Shown here in pieces: positions 7,434 through 16,794 of a stretch of DNA of 64,000 nucleotides. Position 1 is the stretch's first letter, and every line of letters begins with the position of its first letter. The position numbers and the translations under genes were made by a program. Under the pieces are notes generated by a model, which was given only the letters and a program-made list of their open reading frames with translations, was not told where the DNA came from and ran no database searches. Origin of the DNA: Egibacteraceae bacterium (GTDB lineage Bacteria > Actinomycetota > Nitriliruptoria > Euzebyales > Egibacteraceae); the NCBI GenBank assembly GCA_030446745.1, contig JAUJMS010000008.1, positions 32,618 to 96,617 on the forward strand, written 5' to 3'.

Positions 7434-8719
7434 CGACACGGCACCGCGCCCTGCTGGTCCTGCTGGCACTGGTCGCCGCCGCCTGCGCCAACCGCGCGCA
7501 ACCGCCCGGCGCTCAGGTCGCCGACGGCGCCACGCAGGTCGAGATGGTCGCGTTCGGCGACCCCGAGGAAACCGCCGGCTACCAGGCGATGATCGCGGCG
7601 TTCGAGCAGGCCAACCCCGACGTCGACGTCGTCTTCGCCCCCGTGGCGACCCAGGACGACCTGCTCGCGCGGCTGACGACCGGCTTCGCCGGCGGGAACC
7701 CGCCCGACACGTTCCTGATCAACTTCCGCAAGTACGGCCAGTTCGCAGCGCAGGGGGTGCTCGAGCCGGTGCAGTCGTGGCTGGACGACTCGGAGGTGAT
7801 CGCCGAGGAGGACTTCGCGCCGACGGCGATGGATGCGTTCCGCTTCGACGGCGAGACGCTGACCTGCCTGCCGCAGAACGTCTCGTCGCTGGAGATCTAC
7901 TACAACGTCGACCTGTTCGAGGACGCCGGTCTGCCGCTGCCGGAGGAAGGCTGGACCTGGGACGACTTTTTGGGCGCCGCGAAGGCGTTGACCAGCGGCG
8001 ATACCTACGGCGTCGGCACCGAGGCGAGCCTCATCCGCGTCGCGCCGTTCGTGTGGTCCAGCGGCGGCGAGGTCGTCGACGACCAGGAGCAGCCGACGAC
8101 GCTGACGCTTGACACCGGCCCAGCCCGCGAGGCGCTGGACTTCTTCCTCGACCTGCAGACCGAGCACGGCGTCGTCCCGCCCGAGCAGGCCGAGCAGTCG
8201 CTGGACAGCGAGAGCCGCTTCATCGCCGGCCAGCTCGGCATGTACCTCAACAGCCGCAAGTCCGTGCCGACGCTGCGCACCATCGACGACTTCACCTGGG
8301 ACGTCGCCCCGCTGCCTGTCGCGCCGGGCGGCGAGCCGGCGACAATTCTCCACGGCGACGCCTACTGCATGACCGCCGCGTCGCAGGTCAAGGACGCGAC
8401 CTGGCGGCTGGTCGAGTTCGCCAACAGCGTCGAGGGCCAGACGATCCTCGCCGAGTCCGGGCGGACGGTGCCGTCACGGCTGGACGTCGCCTCATCGCCG
8501 GCGTTCCTCGAGCCCGACGAGCCGCCTGCCTCGTCGGAGGTGTTCGTCGACGTCATCCCCTCCATCCGCGCGACGCCGCACACCGCCTCGTGGTCGCAGG
8601 TCGAGAAGGAGGCCGACAACGTCCTGACGTCGCTGTTCTACGGGCGCGTCGACCGCGAGGCGGGCATCCGCCAGCTCATCGAGACGACCCGGCCGCTGTT
8701 CGGCCCGCCGCCGGGGTGA
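7430..8719 (+). CDS. ABC transporter solute-binding lipoprotein (family 1, sugar type)
   Basis: 429-aa extracellular binding protein. Signal and lipobox: MTTRHRALLVLLALVAAACA (lipid anchor on Cys ~19). Family 1 features follow: VEMVAFGDPEETAGYQAMIAAFEQANPDVDV, GNPPDTFLINFRKYGQFAAQGVLEPV, LEIYYNVDLFEDAGLPLPEEGWTWDDFL, and YLNSRKSVPTLR. The ligand is most likely a sugar or glycerol-phosphate-type compound; nothing in the sequence fixes it. ATG overlaps the TGA of the upstream permease (ATGA). Confidence 0.9.
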   Translation: MTTRHRALLVLLALVAAACANRAQPPGAQVADGATQVEMVAFGDPEETAGYQAMIAAFEQANPDVDVVFAPVATQDDLLARLTTGFAGGNPPDTFLINFRKYGQFAAQGVLEPVQSWLDDSEVIAEEDFAPTAMDAFRFDGETLTCLPQNVSSLEIYYNVDLFEDAGLPLPEEGWTWDDFLGAAKALTSGDTYGVGTEASLIRVAPFVWSSGGEVVDDQEQPTTLTLDTGPAREALDFFLDLQTEHGVVPPEQAEQSLDSESRFIAGQLGMYLNSRKSVPTLRTIDDFTWDVAPLPVAPGGEPATILHGDAYCMTAASQVKDATWRLVEFANSVEGQTILAESGRTVPSRLDVASSPAFLEPDEPPASSEVFVDVIPSIRATPHTASWSQVEKEADNVLTSLFYGRVDREAGIRQLIETTRPLFGPPPG

Positions 8720-9759
8720 CGGACGCCGACACAGTGACGGACGCCGACACGCCGTCCGCGCGCGTCGCGCTGGAGGGGCTGGGCAAGCGCTACGGCGACG
8801 TCGTCGCCCTCGACGACCTGACGCTGACGGTCGAGCCGGGAGAGCTGGTCGTGCTCGTCGGACCGTCCGGGTCGGGCAAGTCGACGGCGCTGCGCATCCT
8901 CGCCGGGCTGGAGGAGGCCACCAGCGGACGGGTGCTCGTGGCCGGGCGCGACGTCACGCGCGTCGCTCCGCACCGCCGCGACGTCGCGATGGTGTTCCAG
9001 GACTACGCGCTCTACCCGCACCTGACGGCGCGCGACAACCTCGCGTTCGGCCCGCGGGTGCGCCGCGAACCGGCGGCGGCGGTCACCGCCCGCGTCGAGC
9101 GCGTCGCCGTCCAGCTCGGACTGGACGGTCTGCTCGACCGCTACCCCGACCAGCTGTCGGGGGGCCAGCAGCAACGCGTCGCGCTCGCCCGCGCGATGGT
9201 GCGCGAGCCGGCGGTGTTCCTGATGGACGAGCCGCTGAGCAACCTCGACGCGCAGCTGCGCCTGGCCGCGCGGGCCGAGATCGTCGAGCTGCACCGGCGG
9301 CTGGGCACGACGACGGTCTACGTCACCCACGACCAGGCCGAAGCGATGACGATGGGCGACCGCGTCGCGGTGCTCGCCGACGGCCGGCTCCAGCAGGTGG
9401 GCCCGCCGCAGGCGGTCTACGACGCGCCGGCCAACCGCTTCGTCGCCGGCTTCATCGGCAGCCCGCCGATGAACCTCGTCGCCGGCGGCGGGGCGCTGGG
9501 CGGCGAGCCGGGCACCGTCGTCGGCGTGCGCCCCGAGGACCTGCATCCCGACCCCACGGGCGCGGTGGCGCTGACCGTCACCGTCGTCGAGGCGCTGGGC
9601 AGCGAGACGGTGCTCGCCGGGCACAGCGGCGACGGGTCGCGGCTGACGGTGCGCACCGGGCCGCGTTCACCGTGCCGGCCCGGCGACGTCGTGCGACTCG
9701 CCGTCGACTCGGCGCGCCGGCACCGCTTCGACGCGGCGACGGGGCGGCGCCTGCCATGA
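8716..9759 (+). CDS. ABC transporter ATP-binding protein (MalK/UgpC type)
   Basis: 347-aa ATPase: Walker [10 protein letters not shown] (~residues 52-60), Q-loop [12 protein letters not shown], signature [14 protein letters not shown], Walker [18 protein letters not shown]-loop [12 protein letters not shown], and a C-terminal TOBE/OB-like domain (VVGVRPEDL onward). GTG 8716 overlaps the TGA of the binding-protein gene. The first 18 bases of the gene are tandemly duplicated (GTGACGGACGCCGACAC twice), so GTG 8734 is an equally good start; the duplication only adds VTDADT. Confidence 0.93.
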   Translation: MTDADTVTDADTPSARVALEGLGKRYGDVVALDDLTLTVEPGELVVLVGPSGSGKSTALRILAGLEEATSGRVLVAGRDVTRVAPHRRDVAMVFQDYALYPHLTARDNLAFGPRVRREPAAAVTARVERVAVQLGLDGLLDRYPDQLSGGQQQRVALARAMVREPAVFLMDEPLSNLDAQLRLAARAEIVELHRRLGTTTVYVTHDQAEAMTMGDRVAVLADGRLQQVGPPQAVYDAPANRFVAGFIGSPPMNLVAGGGALGGEPGTVVGVRPEDLHPDPTGAVALTVTVVEALGSETVLAGHSGDGSRLTVRTGPRSPCRPGDVVRLAVDSARRHRFDAATGRRLP

Positions 9760-10622
9760 CCGCGACCACGCGCTCGGCGGTGCGCTTCCTGGCCCCGTAC
9801 GCCGTCGGGACGCTGCTGCTCGTCGCCGTGCCGGCGCTGCTGACCGTCGGCTACGCCTTCACCGACCACACGGGGCTGTCCACCCCGCGCTTCAACGGCC
9901 TGGCGAACCTGCGCCGGCTGGCGGGCGACCCGTTCTTCCGCGCGTCGCTGCGCGCGTCGATGGTCCACGTCGCGATGGCGGTGCCGCTGCGACTGCTCGC
10001 GGCGAGCGGCCTGGGGTTGCTGCTCGCCGCCCCGCGGCGCGGGGGCCGCTGGTACCGGGCGGCGGTGTACTTGCCGACGGTCATCCCCGACATCGCGCTC
10101 GCGTTGTTGTTTCTGTGGGTGCTCAACCCGCTCTACGGGCCGCTGAACCAGCTGCTCGGCGCGGTCGGGCTGCCGCAGCCGACCTGGCTCGCGACGACCT
10201 GGGGGGCGCGGGTCGGCGTCGTGCTCATGCTGCTGTTCCCCATCGGCGAGGCGTTCCTGGTGGTGCTCGCCACTCGCCGGCAGGTCAACGCGCGCCTGTA
10301 CGAGGCGGCGGCGCTCGACGGCTGCTCGCCGTTCGGGCAGCTGCGCCGCATCACCCTGCCGCTGCTCGCCCCGGTGCTGGTGCTGCTCGCCGTCCGCGAC
10401 CTCGTGCTGACCTTGCAGGTCAACTTCGTGCCCGCCTACATCCTCACCGACGGCGGGCCGGGCAACGCGACGCTGTACCTGCCGCTGTACATCTACGACC
10501 AGGCCTTCGAGTTCCTCGGCTTCGGCTACGCCGCGACGATCACCGTCGTGCTGCTCGCCGTCACCGTCGCGTTCATCGGGTTGCAGCTCGCGCTGGTCCG
10601 ACGGTGGCGCGTCCTGCGCTGA
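9756..10622 (+). CDS. Carbohydrate-type ABC transporter permease (MalF/UgpA family)
   Basis: 288-aa inner-membrane permease, the partner of the 6606 protein. N-terminal membrane anchor FLAPYAVGTLLLVAVPALLTVGY, then a P2 loop and the EAA motif YEAAALDGCSPFGQLRRITLPLL (~residues 186-208), and PAYILTDGGPGNATLYLPLYIYD before the last helices, as in the UgpA group. ATG overlaps the ATPase stop (ATGA). The operon ends here; 80 bp follow before rmuC. Confidence 0.92.
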   Translation: MTATTRSAVRFLAPYAVGTLLLVAVPALLTVGYAFTDHTGLSTPRFNGLANLRRLAGDPFFRASLRASMVHVAMAVPLRLLAASGLGLLLAAPRRGGRWYRAAVYLPTVIPDIALALLFLWVLNPLYGPLNQLLGAVGLPQPTWLATTWGARVGVVLMLLFPIGEAFLVVLATRRQVNARLYEAAALDGCSPFGQLRRITLPLLAPVLVLLAVRDLVLTLQVNFVPAYILTDGGPGNATLYLPLYIYDQAFEFLGFGYAATITVVLLAVTVAFIGLQLALVRRWRVLR

Positions 10623-10702
10623 CGTCGCGCCAGCGGGGGTTTGTCACACCCCACGGTTACGGTGCTGTCGTTGGTGTCACCCGTTGTCGGAAAGGTCGTG
10701 TC

Positions 10703-11875
10703 GTGCCCGCAGTCCTCGTGGTGTTCGCCGTGCTCGTCGCCGCCCTCGCGGGCGCCGCGGCCGCGTGGGCTGCCGCCCGCCGCCGCGACGACGGCGTGCG
10801 GGACCTGGCCGCCGCGGTGGCCCAGGAGGTGGCCGCGTCGCGCGACGCGGGCGTGAGCGCCGCGATCGACAGCGTGTGCGCGGTGGCGGCGGAGCGCCTC
10901 GGCGCGCACACCGAGCGCAGCAGCGGCGACCTCGACACCAAGAAGGCGCTGATCGACGCACAGCTCGCCGCCATGAACGGCGAGCTGGCGAAGGTCACCG
11001 GCCTGGTCCGCCAGCTCGAGGGCGACCGCGACCGCACGTTCAGCGTCCTGAGCGAGCAGCTGCGCAGCGCCGGCGAGCAGACGGCGCGCCTGGCGGAGAC
11101 GACGCAGTCGCTGCGCGAGGCGCTGTCGTCGACCACCGCGCGGGGACAGTGGGGCGAGCGGATGGCCGAGGACGTCCTGCGCCTCGCCGGCTTCGTCGAG
11201 AACATCAACTACCGCAAGCAGCGCACGATCGCGGAGGGCCGTCCCGACTTCACGTTCCTGCTCCCGCGCGAGATGCAACTGCACATGGATGTGAAGTTCC
11301 CGCTCGACAACTACCTGCGCTACCTCGACGCGCCGAGCGACGGCGAGCGCGAGACCGCCCGCGCCGCGTTCCTGCGCGACGTCCGCGCGCGGGTCCGCGA
11401 GCTGTCCCGGCGCGAGTACGCCGCCGGCGAGGACTGCCTCGACTGCGTGCTGCTGTTCATTCCCAACGAGCAGCTCTACGCGTTCATCCAGCAGACCGAC
11501 GCCGCCGCCGTCGAGGAGGCGCTGCGCAGCAAGGTCGTGTTCTGCTCGCCGTTGACGCTGTTCGCGGTGCTCGCCGTCGTCCGCCAGGCGATGGACAACT
11601 TCATGCTGGAGCGGACCTCCAACGAGATCCTGTCCCAGCTCGGCGCGTTCCGGCGGCAGTGGGACAAGTTCAGCGATCAGGTCGACAAGCTGGGGCGCGG
11701 CCTGCAGAGCGCGACCCGCGCCTACGACGAGCTGGTGACGACCCGCACGCGCCAGCTGCAGCGCCCGCTGGACAAGCTCGACGACCTGCGGATCGCCCGC
11801 GGGCTGGCGGTCGCGGGCGACGAGCCCGCCGAGCCGCCGGCGCTCACCGTCGTCGCGTCAGGCGCGGACGGCTGA
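10703..11875 (+). CDS. rmuC: DNA recombination protein RmuC homologue
   Basis: 390-aa protein with an N-terminal membrane helix (VLVVFAVLVAALAGAAAAWAA), a long coiled coil (about residues 25-140, rich in Ala/Leu/Glu: LDTKKALIDAQLAAMNGELAKV), then the RmuC nuclease-like domain: TARGQWGERMAEDVLRLAGFVENINYRKQ, GRPDFTFLLP, MDVKFPLDNYLRYL and SPLTLFAVLAVVRQAMDNF. RmuC limits inversions and DNA rearrangement; its catalytic role is poorly known. GTG start with GGAAAGG 8 bases upstream. Its 3' end overlaps the convergent peptidase gene by 18 bp. Confidence 0.9.
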   Translation: MPAVLVVFAVLVAALAGAAAAWAAARRRDDGVRDLAAAVAQEVAASRDAGVSAAIDSVCAVAAERLGAHTERSSGDLDTKKALIDAQLAAMNGELAKVTGLVRQLEGDRDRTFSVLSEQLRSAGEQTARLAETTQSLREALSSTTARGQWGERMAEDVLRLAGFVENINYRKQRTIAEGRPDFTFLLPREMQLHMDVKFPLDNYLRYLDAPSDGERETARAAFLRDVRARVRELSRREYAAGEDCLDCVLLFIPNEQLYAFIQQTDAAAVEEALRSKVVFCSPLTLFAVLAVVRQAMDNFMLERTSNEILSQLGAFRRQWDKFSDQVDKLGRGLQSATRAYDELVTTRTRQLQRPLDKLDDLRIARGLAVAGDEPAEPPALTVVASGADG

Positions 11876-12601
11876 AGCAGCGGCGACGCCCTCGACGAAG
11901 CTCGCGAACAGCACGTCGTCGGTGCCGTCGAGCGTCTTCTCGGGGTGCCACTGGACGCCGAGGCAGTCCCAGCCGCCGCGGTGCTCCAGCGCCTCGACGA
12001 CCCCGTCTGGCGCCACCGCGACCACGCGCAGCTCGTCGGCGACGCGGTCCACACCCTGGTGGTGGTAGCTGTTCACCGTCCGCTGCGTGCAGCCGTAGAG
12101 CGCTGCGAGCCGGGAGTCCGGCTCCAGACGCACCTCGTGGCCGTGGGTCTTGATCGCGTCGAAGTCGCTCGGTTCGGGCCGGTGCGGGCCTTGGGGCGTC
12201 GTCACGTGCTGGCGCATGGAGCCGCCGAGCGCCACGTTGAGCACCTGCATCCCGCGGCAGATGCCCAGCGTCGGCAGCCGCCGCCGCCGCTGACGGGCGC
12301 CGGCGACGACGGCGCGCTCGGACGCGTCGGCCGCCGGGTTCGTGTCGCGGCTGAGTCCGTCGTTCGTCGCCCCGTACGACGGCGGGTCGATGTCGCCACC
12401 GCCGGTCAGCACCACCCCGTGGACGGCGTCGAGGATCTGGTCCACGTCGTCGGGGCCCGGGTGGGCGAGCAGCAACGGCACCGCGCCGGCGCGGCGCAAA
12501 GCCTCGACGTAGTGCTCGGCGAGCGAGAACAGGGGCGTGCGTGGGTCCCAGAACGTCGGCAGGGCCCGCTTCCACATGGTGACGGCGACGAGTGGCTTCA
12601 T
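11858..12601 (-). CDS. Gamma-glutamyl-GABA hydrolase-like class I amidotransferase (peptidase C26)
   Basis: 247-aa cytosolic amidase. Catalytic triad seen: nucleophile Cys in LGICRGMQVLN, and WHPE near the C-terminus (LGVQWHPEKT) giving His and Glu. Preceding GVVLTGGGDIDPPSYG is typical of the PuuD group. It cleaves gamma-glutamyl amides in polyamine or glutamine catabolism in known members. Third gene of a coupled operon: its ATG overlaps the thioesterase stop (ATGA). It overlaps the 3' end of rmuC on the other strand. Confidence 0.88.
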   Translation of the reverse strand: MKPLVAVTMWKRALPTFWDPRTPLFSLAEHYVEALRRAGAVPLLLAHPGPDDVDQILDAVHGVVLTGGGDIDPPSYGATNDGLSRDTNPAADASERAVVAGARQRRRRLPTLGICRGMQVLNVALGGSMRQHVTTPQGPHRPEPSDFDAIKTHGHEVRLEPDSRLAALYGCTQRTVNSYHHQGVDRVADELRVVAVAPDGVVEALEHRGGWDCLGVQWHPEKTLDGTDDVLFASFVEGVAAASAVRA

Positions 12602-13200
12602 GCCTCCATCGTGCCCGACGCGGCCGGGGGCGCCGCCCCCCCCCCCCGCCCGGCGGGGCGGTGTTTCGGCGCGCCGGCGCCCCGGCCGTCGGTCGCCTCG
12701 GACGCGCCGGCGCCCCGCCCGTAGCGGCCGGCGGCGCCGGCGGCGGGGAGTACGACCTGCGTGCAGCGCGACGCCGCGAGCAGCTGCCCGTCGTCGTCGT
12801 GCAGCTCGCCGGCGCAGAACACCACCCGCCGGGTGCGCCGCAGCACCGTGCCGGTCGCGCGCAGCGGGCCGGGTCGGGCGGCGCGGAGGAACTCGACGCG
12901 CAGGTCGGCGGTAAGAAAGACCTCGTCGTCGTCGAGCACCGCCCACGCCGCGCCGCCCATCGCCGTGTCCAGGATCGTCGCGACCAGCCCGCCGTGGACG
13001 ATGTACCCGTCGTTCGCGGGGAACCCGTAGTCGGCCGGCGCGTCCCACGCGAGCACCGTCGCGTCGGGATCCCAGCGCAGCCGCCGGAAGCCGAGCGTCG
13101 TGAAGACGTGCGGGCCGGACGCCCGGGCCTGCTCCCAGCGCTCCCAGTGGTCTCGGTCGCGCCCCCGCCCCATGGCGGGCGGTGCGCCGTGGCCGGTCAT
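12598..13200 (-). CDS. PaaI-like hotdog thioesterase
   Basis: 200-aa acyl-CoA thioesterase candidate. The hotdog core is clear: YIVHGGLVATILDTAMGGAAWAVL (active-site HGG followed by the Asp helix), FLTADLRVEFLRAARPGPLRATGTVLRRTRRVVFCAGELHDDDGQLLA. After the core come about 45 low-complexity residues rich in Gly, Ala and Pro. This tail is coded across a 12-13 C run at 12637, so the native C-terminus may differ. Start ATG 13200 overlaps the SDR stop; an internal ATG (MGRGRDRDH) is also possible. Confidence 0.82.
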   Translation of the reverse strand: MTGHGAPPAMGRGRDRDHWERWEQARASGPHVFTTLGFRRLRWDPDATVLAWDAPADYGFPANDGYIVHGGLVATILDTAMGGAAWAVLDDDEVFLTADLRVEFLRAARPGPLRATGTVLRRTRRVVFCAGELHDDDGQLLAASRCTQVVLPAAGAAGRYGRGAGASEATDGRGAGAPKHRPAGRGGGAAPPAASGTMEA

Positions 13201-13946
13201 CCCTCCCACCCGACCAGGCTCACGCCCCCGTCGACGACGACGGTCTCGCCGGTGATCCACCCCGCCTCGTCCGACAGCAGGAAGCGCGCGATGCCGGCGG
13301 TGTCGTCGGTGGTGCCCAGCCGCTTGAGCGGGTAGCTGGCAGCCACCTGCTCCTCGCGCCCCTCATAGAGGGCTCGGGCGAAGCGCGTCTTGACCACGGC
13401 GGGAGCGATGGCGTTGACCCGGACCCGCGGGCCCAGTTCGACGGCGAGCTGGCGGGTGAGGTGGATCAGCGCCGCCTTGCTGGCGTTGTAAGCACCGATC
13501 GCGGCGCCGGGGCGCAGACCGCCGACGGACGCGACGTTGAGGATCGCGCCGCCGCGCTCGCGCAACGACGCGCGCCACGCCTCCTGCACCCAGCCGAGCG
13601 GGGCGACGACGTTGACGGCGAAGATCTTGTCGACCGCGCCGAGGTCGGCGTCGACCAGCGGCCCGTACTGCGGGTTGGTGGCCGCGTTGTTGACCAGCAG
13701 GTCCAGGGATCCGAAGCGGTCGACGACCTGCGCCACCGCGTCGGCGCGGTGCGCCGGATCGTCGCTCGAGCCGGCGATGGCGAACGTGTCGTCACCGGCG
13801 TCGAGCTCGTCCAGCGCCGCGTCGAGCTCGTCGCGCTTGCGCGCCGTGATGGCCACGCGGGCGCCCGCCTCGAGCAGCGCCGCGGCGATGCCCAGACCGA
13901 TGCCCCTCGAGGCGCCGGTGACCAGCGCCGCCTTGCCCGCCACCAT
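13197..13946 (-). CDS. Short-chain dehydrogenase/reductase (FabG-like)
   Basis: 249-aa NAD(P)-dependent oxidoreductase. Rossmann motif TGASRGIGLGIA (residues ~10-21), NNAA motif at ~87, catalytic Ser in NVASVGG, YNASK (Tyr and Lys of the triad), and the C-terminal GWITGETVVVDGGVSL. The cofactor loop ARKRDEL after the second strand suggests NADPH. First gene of the SDR-thioesterase-C26 operon, which could process an acyl-CoA or acylated amine, but the substrate is not evident. Confidence 0.9.
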   Translation of the reverse strand: MVAGKAALVTGASRGIGLGIAAALLEAGARVAITARKRDELDAALDELDAGDDTFAIAGSSDDPAHRADAVAQVVDRFGSLDLLVNNAATNPQYGPLVDADLGAVDKIFAVNVVAPLGWVQEAWRASLRERGGAILNVASVGGLRPGAAIGAYNASKAALIHLTRQLAVELGPRVRVNAIAPAVVKTRFARALYEGREEQVAASYPLKRLGTTDDTAGIARFLLSDEAGWITGETVVVDGGVSLVGWEG

Positions 13947-14042
13947 CCGAGCTGTCCGATCGTCGCCGCGGCCGACTCGCGCCGGCCATCGTCGCCTCGC
14001 GGCGTTGGCACCACTGCATGACGCCGCCGACGACGAGCCCGG

Positions 14043-15302
14043 TCAGCAGCGGCCGCTGCCCCAGGCGTGGCAGTCGATGAGGATGCCGTCGAAGGTGCGC
14101 ACCCGTACCGAGTCGCCGACGTTGTCGAGGAACTCGCCGTCGCGGTCGCCGTACTTGTACCAGTACTGCTGCAGGCGCGTCGCGTCGCAGGACCCCGCCG
14201 CGCAGCCGATCGACACCTTCAGTGTCTCGCCCGGGTGAAGCACGGTCCCGGGCGGGAAGTCGTAGCCGTACGGGTACGACTCGAGCAGATAGCCGTAGAG
14301 GTTCACCTTGACGTCCGAGACGTTGCGGATCGTCAGCGACTCCGGCGACTTGAACTGCACCCCGCTGATGACCACCGAACCCTGCAGCCGGTCCGTGCAG
14401 TCGCGCGCGCACGCGTACGTGAACCACTCCCGCAGGTCGCCGTCGCGGTCGAACAGGTACGCGCCGTCGCCGAGGCTGCCGTCCTCGGGCACGTTCTCGA
14501 ACACCGGTGCGGACAAGCCCCAGTAGCGGGTCAGGCCGCGGTCGGTGCCCCGGCCGACACGCAGCGTCAGGGTCTTGCCGGGCGGCACCTCCGTGCCGCC
14601 GGCGAAGGTGTACTGGCGCAACGCCGTGTCCCGCAGCCGCCAGCCGCCGAGGCGCAGCGTGGCGGTGGCGCTCCGGTTGTGGATCTTGACGAACTCGCCG
14701 TTGACGTTCGTCCCGTCGTTGCTGTCGGCGTCCCACTGGGCCCACATGCGCAGCGGCAGCCGCTGCTGGGGTCCCGCCCCGCAGGCGTTGGTGTCCCACA
14801 GCCGTCGCCCGCGGGCGGCGGCCGCCTCGGCGGCACGGTGGTACCGGATGTGGTTGACCGTCTCGGTCGGATGCGGCATCCACAGCGCGTGGCCACGCTT
14901 CAGCTGCAGCAGGTTCACGTCGCGCCAGGCGCCGTCGCGGCGCACCTCGACGAAGCGCACGAGCCGGTCGCGCAGACCGCGGCTGTCGGCATCGACGGCC
15001 GACAAGCGCACCCGCTTGCCGTCGATGAGCCCGCGCAGGCTCGACTCGGCGGCGACGGCGTGGCAGTCGGGCGGCTGGGGCGTGGACTTGTGCATCTCCA
15101 TCGCCTGGACGCCGGTCATGCGCACGACGACGGGACCTTTTCCGTCACCTTCGATGTCGACCTCGAAGGTGTCGCCGTCGGACACGTGGACGACCTTGCC
15201 GTACCACGTCCGCAACTCCGCCGGGGACGCCCCGGTGGCGGGCGCCAGCAAGCCGAGCGCGATGGCGATCACCACCGCGCAGCGGGCGAACAGACGGTTC
15301 AT
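14043..15302 (-). CDS. Secreted thermonuclease-like (SNase) protein with two lamin-tail domains, copy 1
   Basis: 419 aa. Signal peptide MNRLFARCAVVIAIALGLLAPATGA-SPA. SNase-like domain from ~residue 28 to 165: KVVHVSDGDTFEVDI (metal Asp pair), RMTGVQAMEM, then RDRLVRFVEVRRDG with the conserved Arg. Two lamin-tail (LTD) modules follow: DGTNVNGEFVKIHNRS...LGGWRLRDTA (~195-310) and KSPESLTIRNVSDVKVNLYGYLLE to the C-terminus. Odd: where staphylococcal nuclease has the metal ligand Asp40 (IDTPE), this protein has VQAME, so one acidic ligand is replaced by Gln. A tandem paralogue lies immediately upstream. Activity is therefore doubtful; a cell-surface binding role is possible. Confidence 0.8.
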   Translation of the reverse strand: MNRLFARCAVVIAIALGLLAPATGASPAELRTWYGKVVHVSDGDTFEVDIEGDGKGPVVVRMTGVQAMEMHKSTPQPPDCHAVAAESSLRGLIDGKRVRLSAVDADSRGLRDRLVRFVEVRRDGAWRDVNLLQLKRGHALWMPHPTETVNHIRYHRAAEAAAARGRRLWDTNACGAGPQQRLPLRMWAQWDADSNDGTNVNGEFVKIHNRSATATLRLGGWRLRDTALRQYTFAGGTEVPPGKTLTLRVGRGTDRGLTRYWGLSAPVFENVPEDGSLGDGAYLFDRDGDLREWFTYACARDCTDRLQGSVVISGVQFKSPESLTIRNVSDVKVNLYGYLLESYPYGYDFPPGTVLHPGETLKVSIGCAAGSCDATRLQQYWYKYGDRDGEFLDNVGDSVRVRTFDGILIDCHAWGSGRC

Positions 15303-15409
15303 GGCAGCCTTTCCGACGACGCAGGCGGCACGCCGCCCACGCGGGACGCGGGCGGTGCGGACCAGCCACCCCCAGGGTATCGACACGATGGCGGCCCGCT
15401 TGAATGCGG

Positions 15410-16660
15410 TCAGCAGGTTGCCGTCCCCCACGAGCGGCAGTGGATGGTGATGACGTCGAAGGTACGCAGCCGCACCGTGTCGCCCGTGTTGTCGAGGAAC
15501 TGACCGGTCGGGTCGCCGTACTTGTACCAGTACTGTTTCAGGCGCGACGTGGTGCAGACGTCCTTCGGGCAGCCGATCGAGATGGTCAGCGTCTCGCCGG
15601 GCGCCAGCGTCGTGCCTTCGGGGAAGTCGTAGCTGTACGGCCAGGACTCGAGCAGGTAGCCGTAGAGGTCGACCGTCGCGGTGCCGTCGTTGCGCAGCTG
15701 GATGGACTCGGGAGACTTGTAGTGCACCGCGGACACCTTGACCTGGTCCTGCAGCGGATCGCTGCACAAGCGGGCGCACGGGTAGGTGAACGACGCGCGC
15801 AGGTCACCGTCCGGGTCGAACAGGTACGCACCGTCCCCGAGACTGCGGTCGGCGGGCACGTTCTCGAAGATCGGTGCCGCCAGCCCCCAGTAGCGCGTCA
15901 GCCCGCTGTCGGTGCCGGCGCCGACGTGCACGGTGAGCGTCTGACCGGGCGGGACGGCGGTGTCGGCCGGAAAGGTGTACTGGCGCAGCGCCGTGTCGCG
16001 CAGCCGCCACCCCTCCAGCGACAGCGTCTCGGTGGCGCTGCGGTTGCGCAGCTTCACCCACTCGCCGTTGACGTTGAGCGCGTCGTTGCTGTCGGCGTCC
16101 CACTGGGCCCACAGCTCCAACGGCACACTCTGCTGCGGCCCGTCGCCGCAGAAGTCAGGATCCCACAGCGCGGCGCCGCGTGTCGCGGCGGCCGCGGCGG
16201 CGCGGTTGTACGTCAGGTGGCGGAGCGTTTCGGTCGGGTGCGGCATCCACAGCGCGTGACCCCGCCGCAGCTGGGCGAGGTTGACGTCGCGCCACACGCC
16301 GTTGCGGTAGACCTCGACGAAGCGGACGAGCCGGTCACGCAGACCGCGGCTGTCGGGATCCACGGCGGACAGGCGCACCCGCTTGCCGTCGATCAGCCGG
16401 CGCAGGCTGTTCTCGGCCTCGACGGCATGACGCAGCTCGGGGCTGGCCTTGTGCATCTCCATCGCCTGGACGCCGGTCATGCGCACGACGACGGGGCCTT
16501 CCCCGTCACCTTCGATGTCGACCTCGAAGGTGTCACCGTCGGAGATGTGGACGACGGTGCCGTACCAGGTGTGCAGCTCGGTCGCCGTGGCGGCGGCGGG
16601 GGCAACGAGGGCGAGCGCGACGGCCGCGGCGGGCAGGCAGCGCAGGAGCGAGGCGGTCAC
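15410..16660 (-). CDS. Secreted thermonuclease-like (SNase) protein with two lamin-tail domains, copy 2
   Basis: 416 aa, collinear with copy 1 over its whole length. Start GTG 16660 behind AGGAGGG. Signal peptide MTASLLRCLPAAAVALALVAPAAA. SNase part: VVHISDGDTFEVDIEGDGEG, RMTGVQAMEMHK (again Gln in place of the Asp ligand) and RDRLVRFVEVYRNG. LTD modules: DALNVNGEWVKLRNRSATE...GWRLRDTALRQYTF and KSPESIQLRNDGTATVDLYGY. Cys residues near the C-terminus (IGCPKDVC, HCRSWGTATC) match those in copy 1 and probably form disulfides. The two genes face the same way with 107 bp between them; gene duplication is the simplest explanation. Confidence 0.8.
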   Translation of the reverse strand: MTASLLRCLPAAAVALALVAPAAATATELHTWYGTVVHISDGDTFEVDIEGDGEGPVVVRMTGVQAMEMHKASPELRHAVEAENSLRRLIDGKRVRLSAVDPDSRGLRDRLVRFVEVYRNGVWRDVNLAQLRRGHALWMPHPTETLRHLTYNRAAAAAATRGAALWDPDFCGDGPQQSVPLELWAQWDADSNDALNVNGEWVKLRNRSATETLSLEGWRLRDTALRQYTFPADTAVPPGQTLTVHVGAGTDSGLTRYWGLAAPIFENVPADRSLGDGAYLFDPDGDLRASFTYPCARLCSDPLQDQVKVSAVHYKSPESIQLRNDGTATVDLYGYLLESWPYSYDFPEGTTLAPGETLTISIGCPKDVCTTSRLKQYWYKYGDPTGQFLDNTGDTVRLRTFDVITIHCRSWGTATC

Positions 16661-16794
16661 GGCAAGCCCTCCTGGGGCGGTCGGCGGCCCGCCGGCGGCG
16701 GTCGGCGAGACGGCGCGAAACGGATGACACCTGCGATATCGGCAGCCCACGGCGGCTCTTTACGAAAAACCGTTGGCCTCCGAACGGCGTGTCG

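Noticed and set aside
12636..12650. Poly-C run as a phase-variation tract in the thioesterase gene
   Set aside because: Tempting, but the tail it codes for is low-complexity and the contig shows other homopolymer errors, so I do not claim phase variation.
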